From: Lactarius indigo
Taxonomy: Eukaryota > Basidiomycota > Agaricomycetes > Russulales > Russulaceae
Assembly: GCA_025766275.1 (NCBI GenBank)
Contig: JAFKAC010000020.1
Span: 620,001 to 684,000 of the forward strand
Length of the DNA: 64,000 nucleotides
Reading direction: 5' to 3'
Shown here: piece by piece, positions 48,998 to 59,633 of the stretch
Numbering within the stretch: the first letter of the stretch is position 1
Layout of the letters: each line of letters begins with the position of its first letter
Position numbers and translations under genes: made by a program
The notes under the pieces: generated by a model
The model's input: the letters and a program-made list of their open reading frames with translations, nothing else
Database searches by the model: none
Told to the model about the DNA's origin: nothing

Positions 48998-50066
48998 GTG
49001 TTTGAACAGAAGAACGTCCCACAGACAATCAGCACGACATACAGCAGAAACAAGTACGAAGTCCCACAGCAATTTGTAGAGCTTTTGTGCGAACTGTTCG
49101 CGAAGCTTGGCGCGCACGGCGTCAGCGTCCTCCTCTCGCCCAGTGACTGGGGCCTCGGCGATGAGGGGTACTGTTTGGTCCAGAAAAGCTCTGGAGATGT
49201 CAGTGTCCAGTTCCTCCCCCAGTACCCCGCATCCTGTAGGTGCTGCGTTTTTTTCTTTCTCGAAAGCGGTACACAGACGTAGGTATCACAACCTTGATCA
49301 CAACCACCACGTGTTTGTAGGTCCATGGGTCGCTAGCGTTGGGGGCTCGACACGTCAGAGCCCCGAGATCACCGCGCCTCTCTCCGGGGCGGCTTCTCGA
49401 ACTACTTCCGGTGCCCACCCTACCAAGCGAACGCGGTGGCCCCCTTCCTCCGGACTATCGGAGATATGTATCAGGGTCTCTTCAAGCCTGTTCGCTGTCG
49501 CGACCTGACCTGACCTGACCTTGTCTTACTTTGTATTTTGGTCACCGTGTGGTCCTTATGGCCGCGGGATACCCGACATCTCCGCCCAGGCGATGCCCCT
49601 TATGATCGTCCTAAATGGGAACTTCGAGATGATTGACGGTACGAGCGACTCGACGCCCGTGCGTCTTTCCTTCTTTTTTTCTGCCGTCGTCAACTCTCGA
49701 GAACCCAGCTGGCCGCACGACGTACAGACCGTGGCAGGTATTATTTCGCTGCTGTACGACTACCTCATTTCAAAAGGCGAGCGCCCGCTTAGCTTCTTCA
49801 ACCCCTGGCTCTACGACAAAGCCCTCCCGCGTCTCAATGACATCACGTCTGGCTGGAACCCAGGCTGTGGTACTGATGGCTTCCCCGCTATCGTCAGGTG
49901 AGATCCTGTGCGCCTCGCCGGATTTGCGTCTCTTCATTTTCGACGTTGGCTCACTTTGTAGGCCGTATAGGTCACGGATCTCGGGACACCCGATTTCACG
50001 AAATTGGAGGAAATGATTGATGAACTGAAGCCAGGACATGACACACATGGAGGGCCCGGTTGGTGA
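48998..50066 (+). pseudogene. 5'-truncated sedolisin pseudogene
   Basis: Matches the intact gene from the QTI(S/T)T block onward (47712 onward there). It keeps CELFAKLGAHGVSVL, a changed SPSDWG (normally SSGDWG), PWVASVGGS, PDISAQAM, DGTSDSTP with the catalytic Ser, and [14 protein letters not shown] with FFNPWLYDKALP. The last exon reads TDLGTPDFTKLEEM, a C-terminus different from the intact copy, and ends at a TGA at 50064-50066. One base is lost in the Ser/Gly-rich segment near 49388, and the donor equivalent to the exon 3 end has become GC (near 49482). The 5' half, with propeptide, Glu and Asp, is absent. Confidence 0.85.
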
Positions 50067-50189
50067 TAGTACGGTGACAGAGAATAGAGCGCAGTAGTCG
50101 GGCTATTATGGTGACTCGGAACGTCAGTTAGGTGGACCGGATTCCTGTTTCTGAGAGCCATATACCCTCCCACCGGGCTCTGGATTCAA

Positions 50190-50560
50190 CCACGAGTCAG
50201 CAGCTCGTCCAACTCTGCATCCGTCACATTGGGCAGGAAGAACCCTGATAAAAATCGCGTAGGTCCGCGTCGGTCCTCTGGGCACTCGGCAATCAGTGCA
50301 ACTGCTGCCATGCCAAAAACAAATTCGAGTATTTACATCACGGTTGAGCTGAGAAAGGGCAAACAAAGTCCCTTCATCATCGCAGTCCCCTGTGACGAAC
50401 GGGGTTCTCGCAACGTTCCCTTGCTGGACGAGTTTCTGGGGGTCATCTGCCAGAAAAACGCCATCTACCCGGACTTGCCAGACGAGCGCAAGAGGCTGTA
50501 CGATGGTTCGTTGGCCGCTACGAAACTCTGAGGAGCATTGGGGAAGTAGGCGACGCACAC
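50190..50560 (-). pseudogene. Type-B carboxylesterase/lipase C-terminal relic
   Basis: The minus strand reads LVWQVRVDGVFLADDPQKL, then RTPFVTGDCDDEGTLFAL, both typical of the region after the catalytic Glu in fungal type-B carboxylesterases (PF00135). After a frame change LPNVTDAELDELLTR follows (near 50195-50235). Only about 100 codons survive, with no N-terminal half, nucleophile elbow or start. Confidence 0.7.
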
Positions 50561-52042
50561 TTTATGTGGCGATTAACTGAGAGCTATCCACTTGTCGTAG
50601 GGTGCTGCCCGCAGACACGCTAGGGTGTCAGAAGTGTTTGAACAACCAGTGCATTCAACGAGATCATCGTAGTATCTTTGGCCCTACAAAACCATTCAGA
50701 AATTCAATGAATTCGAAGTATACTCCTACACACATGAGTGATATCACCGATAGGAGGGGGCGACCCGGACTGCATAAATGCTACACGGAACCAGTCACAG
50801 CGTAGATGGTAATAAGTAATGCCTGAAGAGAGGCCACGGCCATTACAGTGACGACCTCTGAGCAGCATCACAGATTTTATGTATGACCCATTTGTGCCTA
50901 GACTAGGGTTGCCAGTAGGTCAAAAAAAAATTTCAACAAGGTTCCAACTGCGACACTGGCAATCCAAGCGGTCGTATGTTCCTTGGTGTCATCGTGCCAG
51001 CGCCAGTGGCTCTTTGGTTGAATCAATGGCAGAGCTGACCGGTTCAAGTTGAAGCGATGTACTATACTAGTACCGGTCACGGTCTAGCTGGCGCCGATTT
51101 TCCACCCAAGGATACTGCACAAAAGACGGCGACAAGGGAAAGGGCTCGGAAAAAGGGACAGAAGGAATATGAAACAGGATCATGCCAGTTGATGTACCTC
51201 AACGCCTTGATGTACTATAGCCAGGCTCCTTGGTAGACCCTGCGACCCAGGAATCCGTTTCCGCTCCCTGCTGAGATCTGGAGCTCAAGTCACGGTGTCC
51301 GTATTCCATTAAGTATGCTAAGTACGGGATATTATAATGTCGGGTGGGCTTCTAGTAAGCAGGTAGTAAATGAATAAGGTACGAGTTTCTGTTTTGGGAT
51401 CCACCACCACACGGGCCAAAAATCTCCTGCGGGGCTCTTTGACCTGAAGATAGTAGGGAGGGATTGTGTGAGTTCCAAGCAGACGATGAAAAGTGCAAGA
51501 CGATCCCCACCAATGGGACTTGCGTCGACCGGTTCGACGCGGGCAATATATACAACCTCGAGTGAACGATTAAGATGACTCTGGGCAAGAACCAGGTCGA
51601 GAGCCGTACTCTTCCACGAGACTCCATGCATAAAAGGACATAAATATTCTGATTGCGGGGACCAACACGGTTGCTCCCCGCTTGGGGACGACGTCCGACG
51701 ACTTATATGGACACACGACGGGTTTGGCTAAGGTCATACAGGGTCAGAGAGATATTACACTTGCGAGTAAATGGAAGCGCGTCGAATAATCGAGCTGCTC
51801 GACTCTTGCCACAGAAGTCGACGATAATAAATAAGCACAGAGCGAGAGTCAGGGAAAGGGGGGTGGGGTGGGAGATGGGAAGAAAGGCAAGGCAAGGCAA
51901 GAAACGTGAGTGAGATGGCGCATCAAAAGATCAGCGACAGGGGCAGGGAACAAGAAAAAAAAGTGGCATCGCGCGATCACGTATGTATATCGACGACGAC
52001 CGCCAGCATAAAATAACGAAAGCGAATCGAATCGAAAAGAAA
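50561..52042. other. Intergenic with a possible retroelement scrap
   Basis: No intact gene. The minus frame 51332-51631 reads STALDLVLAQSHLNRSLEVV, then VDASPIGGDRLALFI, which resembles the end of the endonuclease domain (GxxLDLxxA ... GDHxxL) of LINE-type retroelements; evidence is thin. The 3' end of the coiled-coil gene borders a purine-rich stretch near 51840-51905 with short AAGGC repeats. Confidence 0.35.
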
Positions 52043-55000
52043 TCATGACATCGGTGCCGCGATCATTGACCTGCGTTTGGACGCAGCCGACAACGATCCC
52101 GTCGTCGACGATGACGCAGTCGCGCGCGGCGACGGGCGCATCGTGTTCTCTTTTTCGTCCGACGTCGAGCGGTCCACGTCAGACGACGACGACGGCGACG
52201 TGAGTTTCGCCTGGCGCAGCAGTTCTGTGCCCGACATCGACGATGGCCGCCGTAGCGCGGCGCGTGTCGCCGTCGTGGTGGTCGCTGGGGGCGGTGACTT
52301 GGCCGCCGCACGGCCAAATGTGGAGGACATGGAGGGCACCCGCGCGTGAGATACGCCAGTTGGGGAGGTCGTGGTGGAGAGCGATGCGCGCTTTCGGGCG
52401 GCGGGAGGTGGTCCCATCGAGCCCTCGACCGTGCGCGTCGGTTTGATGGTCGTTGGCGTAGGGACCTTGTTACTTGTGCTGCTGCTCGTCGGGGTTGTCG
52501 CGTTTATCCGGACGCTCTTGCCTAGGGTCGTGACGCGCGCAGTTGTCGAGGACACCTCGGGGGCTTTACCCGCCTTCGACGACGTGTCTTTACTATCGTC
52601 GGAGAGGCGGGACGCAGGTCGCGATGTGTGACCTGGCGGAGAGAAGTTGCTCGACTCGCGACGGATATGGCCGACCTTGCCCGGCGCAGGAGTCGGGCCC
52701 GCCGTAGCTTTGACACTCATCCGGCGCTTCAACTAACAGTTTTGTCAGAACGAAGAGACGGGCGCAGAACACAGATCAAGACTGACCAACTCGAGTTCCT
52801 GCTGCTTCGAATCCAGCGCGATGTTGAGGCCCTGCAGGTCTTCGCGGTCCCTATCGCGCTGCTTCTCCATCTGTGCGATGTGGACTTCGCGATTCGCGCT
52901 CTCCGCCTGCAACTCGCGCACTTGTCTCCGCAGCTTTTCGAGCTCGGCATCGAGAGTGCCCACGCGCTCGCGCAGTGTGTCCGCAGCAACGTCGGCCTCA
53001 CCCTTCCCTTGAACCGCGGCCTCTAGCTCGGCCTGTGCACTCTCTGCACGTGCTGTGAGGTTCGCCAGTGCGCGGCGGTGTTCGTCGGCCGTGCGTGTCT
53101 GCTCACGCTTGAGCGTCGCGAGTTCAGAGCGCGCATCTTCGGCCTCGTCCTCGTGGGCAACGACGCGGTGGGCAAGCCCCTCAAGTTCGGTGTCGCGCTG
53201 GCGGATGTCCTGGTCGAGGCGTGCGACGCTGTCGTTGGCCGCTTTGAGCTCTTGTCGAAGTGACTCGGTGTTCGCCTCGTGTTCTTGGAGGGTGTTAGTG
53301 AGGTCGTCAGCGTGCTGACGCGATTCGGCTAGCTCGGTCTCGAGCTGAAAATACGACTTGTAAAAAAAAAACGTTGCGCGCCAAACACAAAGGGGAAAGT
53401 CTACCTGAACTTTCTCGTGCTCGAGGTTCTCCTTTTCTGCAAAGACGACGTGGAGCGCGTTCTCTGCCTCCGAACGGCGATTGTCTGCGTCGTTCCAGTC
53501 CAGCTCCATACTCTCGATCCTCGCCTCCAGTGCGACAAGTTCGCTTTGCAGCACGTTGCGTTCTTCTTTGAGCCGTGCCACGCTCTCGCCCGTCTGCTCG
53601 GTGTTCTTCCACTGTGCCTCAAGTTCGTCACGCAGAATAGCCATCTCGTCTTCCTTCTTCGCCAGGGCTTTCGTCGCGTCTTCCGCTTCCTGGCGCAGCG
53701 CCTTGCGTTCTTCCTCCCACATCTCCTTCGCCCGCCGGTGGTGCTCGTGCTCCTCGCTGACTGCCGCAACGGATGCGATGCGTGACTCGTCGTTCATCTC
53801 CCCTACAGTGTTGAGCAGCTCGATCTGTTCTTGTGCAGTCCGGAGATCCTCCTGCAAGTCGTGCTCGACCTCTTCACGATGGCGAATCTCCTCGCGCAAC
53901 TGGACGACTTCATCTTCAAGCTGCTTGATCCTCGCCGGCGGGTCCAGGACGATGATGCTGTTCCTGACCAATTCGCCCTTCTCGCGCTCGAGGCCCGCGA
54001 TCTGCCTGTGCAGCTGCCTCAGCGCCTCGCCGCTTGCTTCGTCCATGATGCTCCGCTCCACACTCTCCTCACGGCTGCGGTCCACCTCTTCCTCGAGACT
54101 TCGGCACAGGCGTTCGAGTTCCTGTACCTTCTTCTTCCACCCGCGGACGACACCCCGGCGCTTGTCGTTCTCCTTCTCGACCGTGTCGACTCGCTGGGTG
54201 AGGGCAGAGACGAGCGCATCACGCGCGCCAAGGTCGACCTCGTATTGAGCACACAACTCCTGTTGAAGCGCGAGTTGTGTCCGCAGGGACCAAATCATGT
54301 CTTCCTCCTGGGAAGGTTTGCGCGCATGTCCAGGAAGAGCGGTGGGTGGCGACGGAGGAAGCAATGTGCCTGGCGTATAGAATGTCGTCGCGTTCGCACG
54401 GAATGGATCAGGTTCGGTAGGTGGTGGAGATAGGTTCGAAGCACGGTCCGCGGAGGGTGTTGAATACAAAACAACCGCCGCGGGGCTGAGATCATTGATG
54501 TCCGACTCGGGGTTCTTGCTCACTCGCGATAACGTGTGGAACATAGACTCGCTTACCGCACGATTTCGACCTGGAGAAGGCTCGATCATGGGTGCGCTAT
54601 CGAGAAGCCCCGATCCCTTCGGCATGGGACGGAAGACGGTCTGGCCAAAGCTGAATGAGTGACTCCGGTCATGCATGGGTGCCTTTGAAGTCTCCATGGA
54701 GTGGTAGAGGGTCTGATCTCCTTCCTTGGGTTTGGGTAATCTTGTGATCGTTGGAGACGACATCGGTTGCTGAGACACCTGCTCTGTGTCATCTTCCATG
54801 GACTGGTCAGTCTCGAAGATCTCTACGGCATCATCGAGTAGCGGCGCCGCGGCATTAGCAGTAATAGGGGCCAAGTCTCGCTGTGACATGTCGAAGATAC
54901 TAGTAAACTCTGGTGGTGGTAATGGCATCATCGAACCAAGGGATTGGGCGACAATACTTGGTGAGCTTGGTGGAGATGAGGTGCTTTGCGCAGGTAAGAA

Positions 55001-55728
55001 CAAGTCTTGGGCACGAGCACGATGGCGGACGCGGGAACCTGAAGGTGAGAGTGCCGCTTGAGGATTTGCTTCGTTCACGCGCAGGCTGTCTGGGAGAGGG
55101 GATTCGCCCTGCTCGCTGGTCGCTGATCCGTCTGGTGTCATAACTTTGAATGCATCGCGGGAGAAGAACCGGACGCTTTGGCCCGTAGCGGGAGTGTTGC
55201 GATCGCGGAGAATGGAACGAAGAGAGCCGTACTTGCCGTCCATGGGCGTCTCCGGGCGTCTCGCAGTGTCGGTCGAAGGTCTTACGGAGTCTGTTGGTGT
55301 CGCTCTCATTGAATCTGTGGTGTTGATGGAAACTTGAGACACTGGGAATCGCCCTGGTGAGCAGCAACGACGGTCTCGTGTGGGCTACGCTTACGGTTTG
55401 TATGGATGCTCATGTGGGATTTCACCTTCTTTGGGAGGCGCAACGGCAGCTTTAGCGCAGAAGAGACCTTCGATGGTTCGCCGTTGTCGTTCTTCCCGCT
55501 CCTTGATATCCGTCTGAGTACACCGTGTCGACTCCTTGATGGCGAGGCGGGTGGACTTGGTGCTGGAAAGGGGACCTCTGTGGACCTGTTCTCGGCATCG
55601 TCATCGTTGTGGAACACAGATAAATTGGGGTGTTGCTCGAGGACACTGGACATGACATCGGGGCTTGAGGGCTCTGTCTCCTCCACAGTAGGACGAGACT
55701 TGAGAGCATTGCTAAGTTTTGCCCACAT
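52043..55728 (-). CDS. Large coiled-coil protein, uncharacterised
   Basis: Four exons, 55728-55395, 55341-53405, 53344-52787 and 52732-52043, close into 1172 residues. The start MWAKLSNALKSRP was preferred over an upstream in-frame ATG at 55830 because it begins a conserved-looking amphipathic segment. The N-terminal ~400 residues are Ser/Pro/Thr-rich and likely disordered, with SLRSILRDRNTP and VRFFSRDAFKV near residues 135-165. Residues from about 440 to 940 form almost continuous heptad coiled coil (for example LRTQLALQQELCAQYEVDL, VQELERLCRSLEEEVDRS). The C-terminal ~230 residues are basic, Ser/Thr-rich and disordered. The layout resembles spindle-pole or microtubule-organising scaffolds, but I cannot assign an orthologue. 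The 60-base second intron has no stop and is easily missed; its acceptor TTTTCAG is clear. Confidence 0.8.
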
Positions 55729-56076
55729 GGTTGTTGTGAATGAAGGAGCGAATCGACGAGGTCGTCGTGGTTGTTGCAAGCTCAAGAAATCCGAATTAAA
55801 GTTGATGTTCGACTTGCAAGGAACGGTCATGTGATCGTGTTGCTATCGCGTAATGGTCACATGTTCGCCTGTACTACCCTGTGATCCCCTTTCCACAAAC
55901 TCCATCTGTGAGGACACCCGATACTGCGCTAAAGCAGAAGACCCCGAATTAACGAGATCTTGCTTTGAAACTGTCACCAGGTGTAACACAATCCGTGTCG
56001 AGAGGACGCTATGCAGGACCGTCTGGAGCCTAACGGCAAACAATCACTTTAGCACTGGCTAAGTATATTCGTAAGC
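55729..56076. other. Intergenic, no gene seen
   Basis: Lies between the stop of the DUF6533 gene and the start of the coiled-coil gene, both leftward; holds the coiled-coil promoter. Confidence 0.5.
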
Positions 56077-57265
56077 TTACTGTGTCCCGCCAGCTCGCAA
56101 TTGTGGAACCTTTAGGCCTATCAGCGAGACAGTTAATATGCTCGTCAGGACTAGGCTCACCTGTACTTGTAGCACCAATCCGACGTTCAGAATACCCAGA
56201 ACTATGGGCGCGGTGTCAACGTCCTTGAGGTCGGGCATACCGGATAAATTGACTTACGAAGCATGAAAACGAAATACATCACTCCTGGCGAATCGCAAGT
56301 GTCAGCTAGCACTCCTAGTGGAGCGTAGGGACCGACCATCGAGCCAAAGTACGTCAAACAACCTTGATCTAAATTGTTTGGGGATTCCTCTATAGTAACC
56401 CAAAATCTTGTACACAGTCAAAGCCAATACCACTGTGCGGTGTTAGCCACGACATCGAGCGCACCGGGATGATCGGACTGACCAGCTTCAAACACCATTA
56501 CGACGAGATACGGGACGATCCACGCATGCTTGACCGCACTCGTCAGTACTTGACATTGCCGCACTCCCTGGACGGTCGGAGCGGCGGACGGTGCCACTGA
56601 CACAAATCGAAATTGTTGCTTAGTGCGAAATCGAACTACGTACCAACTGTCGTGACAATGTCCCGCTCAATTATCACGATTGCTGTTGCAGCACAGGCCT
56701 TTGAACCATCTCCGTCGGTCAACACGCCACGGACGTAAAAAAAGAGCCTGCAAGCGTACGGTAGCCAGAACAGCCAGAAACACCAGCATCGGGCGGCTCC
56801 TCTCCCATATGGCCCACGTTCTCGTCGCAAGTATGACTACAAAAGTTGTGTAACGCGTCGTCGATTCGGGAATATTAAGACGTTTTTGCTCACGCTCTGA
56901 GCATAGGACAGTGACAAGGCGCAGACACGTCGTGACCTTGTCTATTTTGACCGTTGGCTACCCCCACCTGATCATCGGTCTCTCGCTCTTATCAATGCAG
57001 AGTCTCACGGCGCACCGGAAGGAGATCCACAATGGCACACGCGAGTGCCGGGTACCGCGCCAGCGCAAATAATATACGGGTATAGGTGATCCTTTCTCGG
57101 CGCCATAGGAATCCAAGCTGTCTCGACGAGCGCGTTGAGAACCCTCAACAGGCATTCATAGGGCCGCGGCGCACCTCATCGTTACTTGTCAGCGCCCAGT
57201 CATAAAACTGCAACGCATCAATGAGCGTCGCGCTGATCGACTCAAAAAATAATAATTCGCGACTC
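56077..57265 (-). CDS. DUF6533 seven-transmembrane protein (5' end unresolved)
   Basis: Member of the basidiomycete DUF6533 membrane family, of unknown function. The minus strand gives a chain of exons joined by GT-AG introns: ISATLIDALQFYDWALTSND, then LGFLWRRERITYTRILFAL with ARYPALACAIVDLLP, then TVKIDKVTTCLRLVTVLCSE, then LILATRTWAIWERSRPMLV, then ACAATAIVIIERDIVTTV, then WIVPYLVVMVFEA, then VLALTVYKILGYYRGIPKQF, then VMYFVFMLL, then LGILNVGLVLQVQ, and a last exon ending in TAA at 56077-56079. The hydrophobic segments would make about seven helices. The FYDWALTSNDE and FLWRRE signature is the DUF6533 core. A 61-base intron starting GTACGC near 56755 removes what otherwise looks like a frameshift in a T7 run. 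No ATG could be tied to the first exon; one 5' exon near 57390 is possible. Confidence 0.7.
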
Positions 57266-58050
57266 ACGATCAGCGCTGCGCTCGCCACTGATCGTCGAGG
57301 AAGTCAGGAATTCTCTCTCGCTACTGTAAGTGAAACGGGGTGAAGCTCGTACCCGCAATATCCTGTGTGTACACCAGTCAGCACGCATGACGCCGCCGGC
57401 ACGCGCTGTACGTACCGAGGTGAGGCGCCATCCCGTAAGACATCTATACAGCTGCTCCAGCGCCGTACCAGTGGCCTCACCTGACATTGAATCGTGGCAA
57501 AATTCCCGCGTGGGTGTGGAGCAACGTGTGTGAAGTAGTAGCTGGAAGGTGCCGGTAAAGGAAGATGACGTATCCCCGTAGAAGGATAGTGTAACGTACT
57601 GTGAACGGTGGTTACAGCACTAGCGTTAAGACCGCCAGATGAAGAGTCTGAGGCATTCCCCGGCGCCCTGAACTTGCCCTTTTGTACGCTGGCCTGCGGA
57701 TGTAGGGCGTGCGATCTGATCAAGAATAGCCAGGTGTTTTACATTTCCGTACTTCGAATTAGGAAGATCGCAGCAGCGTTGATATTGCCATCACATAACT
57801 TCACACGGTTGACTGATAAGCTAGAGTGCTGCCTAGGGCGTCCTTCCCAGGCGAACCATACGTGGGACAAGGTCTGAGCGCTGTACGATTTCGATGCACT
57901 TAGCCTTCATAACCGGTTGCCATCCTGACAGGACTACTGGAGAAGCCTTTCATTATCGGAGGAAGGGGTACTACTGTACCTACAACACCAGGTTTATTTA
58001 TTCACGCCTGCTTCTACACACCAACGTACACGATATGTTTTCATTCGTAC
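57266..58050. other. Intergenic, no gene seen
   Basis: May contain the first exon and promoter of the DUF6533 gene (57270-57500) and the 3' flank of the malate dehydrogenase gene. No further coding signal was recognised. Confidence 0.45.
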
Positions 58051-59519
58051 CTATACCTTTGCGGGAGGAGGCGTCTTTTGGAAAGTGGCGCCCTACATCA
58101 CGGATCAACCAATTGCGTCAAAGAGAACACCGATAAGAGCTCACCTTCTCGATGTTGGTCGTGAGTTCGGGGACGGCCGCGGCGATGAGGTCCTGCTCGT
58201 ATTTGGTCAACTTGCCCAGAGGAATGATCTTCTCGACACCGTTGGGCTATCGCGGGTGATTAGGTCGAGGGGCGACGTGAAGGGGACGGTGCGTAACTCA
58301 CCCCAATCTCGACGTTCGTCGAGAAGTAATCTAGCTCCTTGCCGATTTCTCCCTTCAATACGGCCCCGCCTACCTCGTCTGCGCCGAGGTGGACATAACT
58401 AGGGGCGACGAGCCCCTTCTTGCCTGCGAGGGCATCGATGACCTTGGCGGCGAACTCGGCGCCAGCGTATGCCATGGAGAGCGTTGCGGATCCGGCACCG
58501 TCTTTTGCTTTGACGACCTCGTCACCACCAAACTGGATGCGTGTCGTGAGCGCCTCCAACTTTTCAGTGGCAAAGCCAGAAGGGAGTGGGTGGGACGACT
58601 GAGAAAGGAGGGGTACGATCTGCAGCACGGGCGTTAGCGGGGGTCAACAAAAACAATCGATCCAGCGTACGGTGACACCGGAGTGACCTCCAACCACGGG
58701 CACGACAACATCGGGAGACTTGGAGAGATCGCCAATGATCTCAGCGACAAAAGTTGATGCGCGGACGACATCCAAGGTGGTTACACCGAACAGCCTGATG
58801 GAATCAGCGCCAATCGTCCCGGGTGAGGTAAGCGGAGAACATACCGCTTGGGGTTGAAAACACCGTGTTTCTTGAAAACCTCGGCGACGATGGGGACTGT
58901 GGAGTTGACGGGGTTGGAAATGACAAGGACGAATGCCTTGGGGGCTGTCGTGGCGATGCCAACGGCCAAGTCATGAACGATGCCGGCATTGATCTAGCTG
59001 AGGTCAGGTTTTATCACCACTGTTTCTAACCGCGCTTACCTTGAAGAGATCATCTCTTTAGATAATCGCATTTTAGTCATCGCTACAGAATTTGGGGCAA
59101 AAACTCACCGAGTCATCTAGGAGAGAGACAAGTCAGCGCAATCTATGTATCAGTGGACGGTACGCACTCCTGGCTTGCGGGGAACGCCAGCAGGAATTAC
59201 AACGATATCGGCACCCTTGAGAGTCTTTGCAAGACCGTCATCTGGGGGAAGGTAACCCTCGACCTTGGCCGGGGTTGCGATGTGAGAGAGGTCGGCTGCG
59301 ACACCGGGTGTGTTGACGATATCATAAAGGCCGAGCTGGTGGATATTTCAGCGTATGTACGATCTGTGGGGAGATCAAGTCACCTCGGTAACCCGGGGAT
59401 TGGTTTTGAGCAGGAGGGCCAAAGGTTGGCCGATTCCACCTAGGACCGGGGATTGAGAGAGATTAGGGGGGAGAGCAGTATCACCGACCAGCAGCACCAA
59501 GAACGACAGCCTTGACCAT
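58051..59519 (-). CDS. MDH: Malate dehydrogenase, NAD-dependent, no presequence
   Basis: Oxidises malate to oxaloacetate. Ten exons close into 337 residues: 59519-59489, 59439-59384, 59335-59168, 59116-59109, 59055-59040, 58993-58845, 58794-58671, 58619-58302, 58246-58145, 58092-58051. The NAD-binding loop is [14 protein letters not shown] (residues 8-21), starting immediately after the initiator with no mitochondrial presequence. The substrate arginine loop is [15 protein letters not shown], interrupted by introns so that MTR and DDLFK are encoded by microexons of 8 and 16 bases. The substrate region [14 protein letters not shown] and the catalytic His180 (GGHSGVT) are present. The C-terminus has no SKL-type peroxisomal signal. 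All this suggests the cytosolic isoform of the mitochondrial-like MDH class. It is head-to-head with the PPR gene, 114 bases apart. Confidence 0.95.
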
Positions 59520-59633
59520 TGTATGTATGTGATGGAGATCGCGAGTGTGATTCGAGCGAGGTTTTATAATCGGGGATGGTCATGTGATATTCCCGTGAGC
59601 TGGCAGACTCGGTTCGCTACCGGTAACACCCCA
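59520..59633. promoter_or_regulatory. 114-bp bidirectional promoter
   Basis: The only sequence between the divergent start codons of the malate dehydrogenase and PPR genes. A TTTTATAAT lies at about 59563-59571, but I see no other clear element. Confidence 0.55.

Noticed and set aside
49500..49521. CCTGA tandem repeat
   Set aside because: Four short units inside a former intron of the sedolisin pseudogene; no sign of function.
53481..54248. 255-codon Ser-rich plus-strand frame
   Set aside because: Antisense of the coiled-coil gene; serine richness is the complement of Glu/Arg/Leu codons.
56735..56746. Apparent frameshift in a T7 run of the DUF6533 gene
   Set aside because: A 61-base intron beginning GTACGC and ending TTCAAAG removes the run and keeps the frame.
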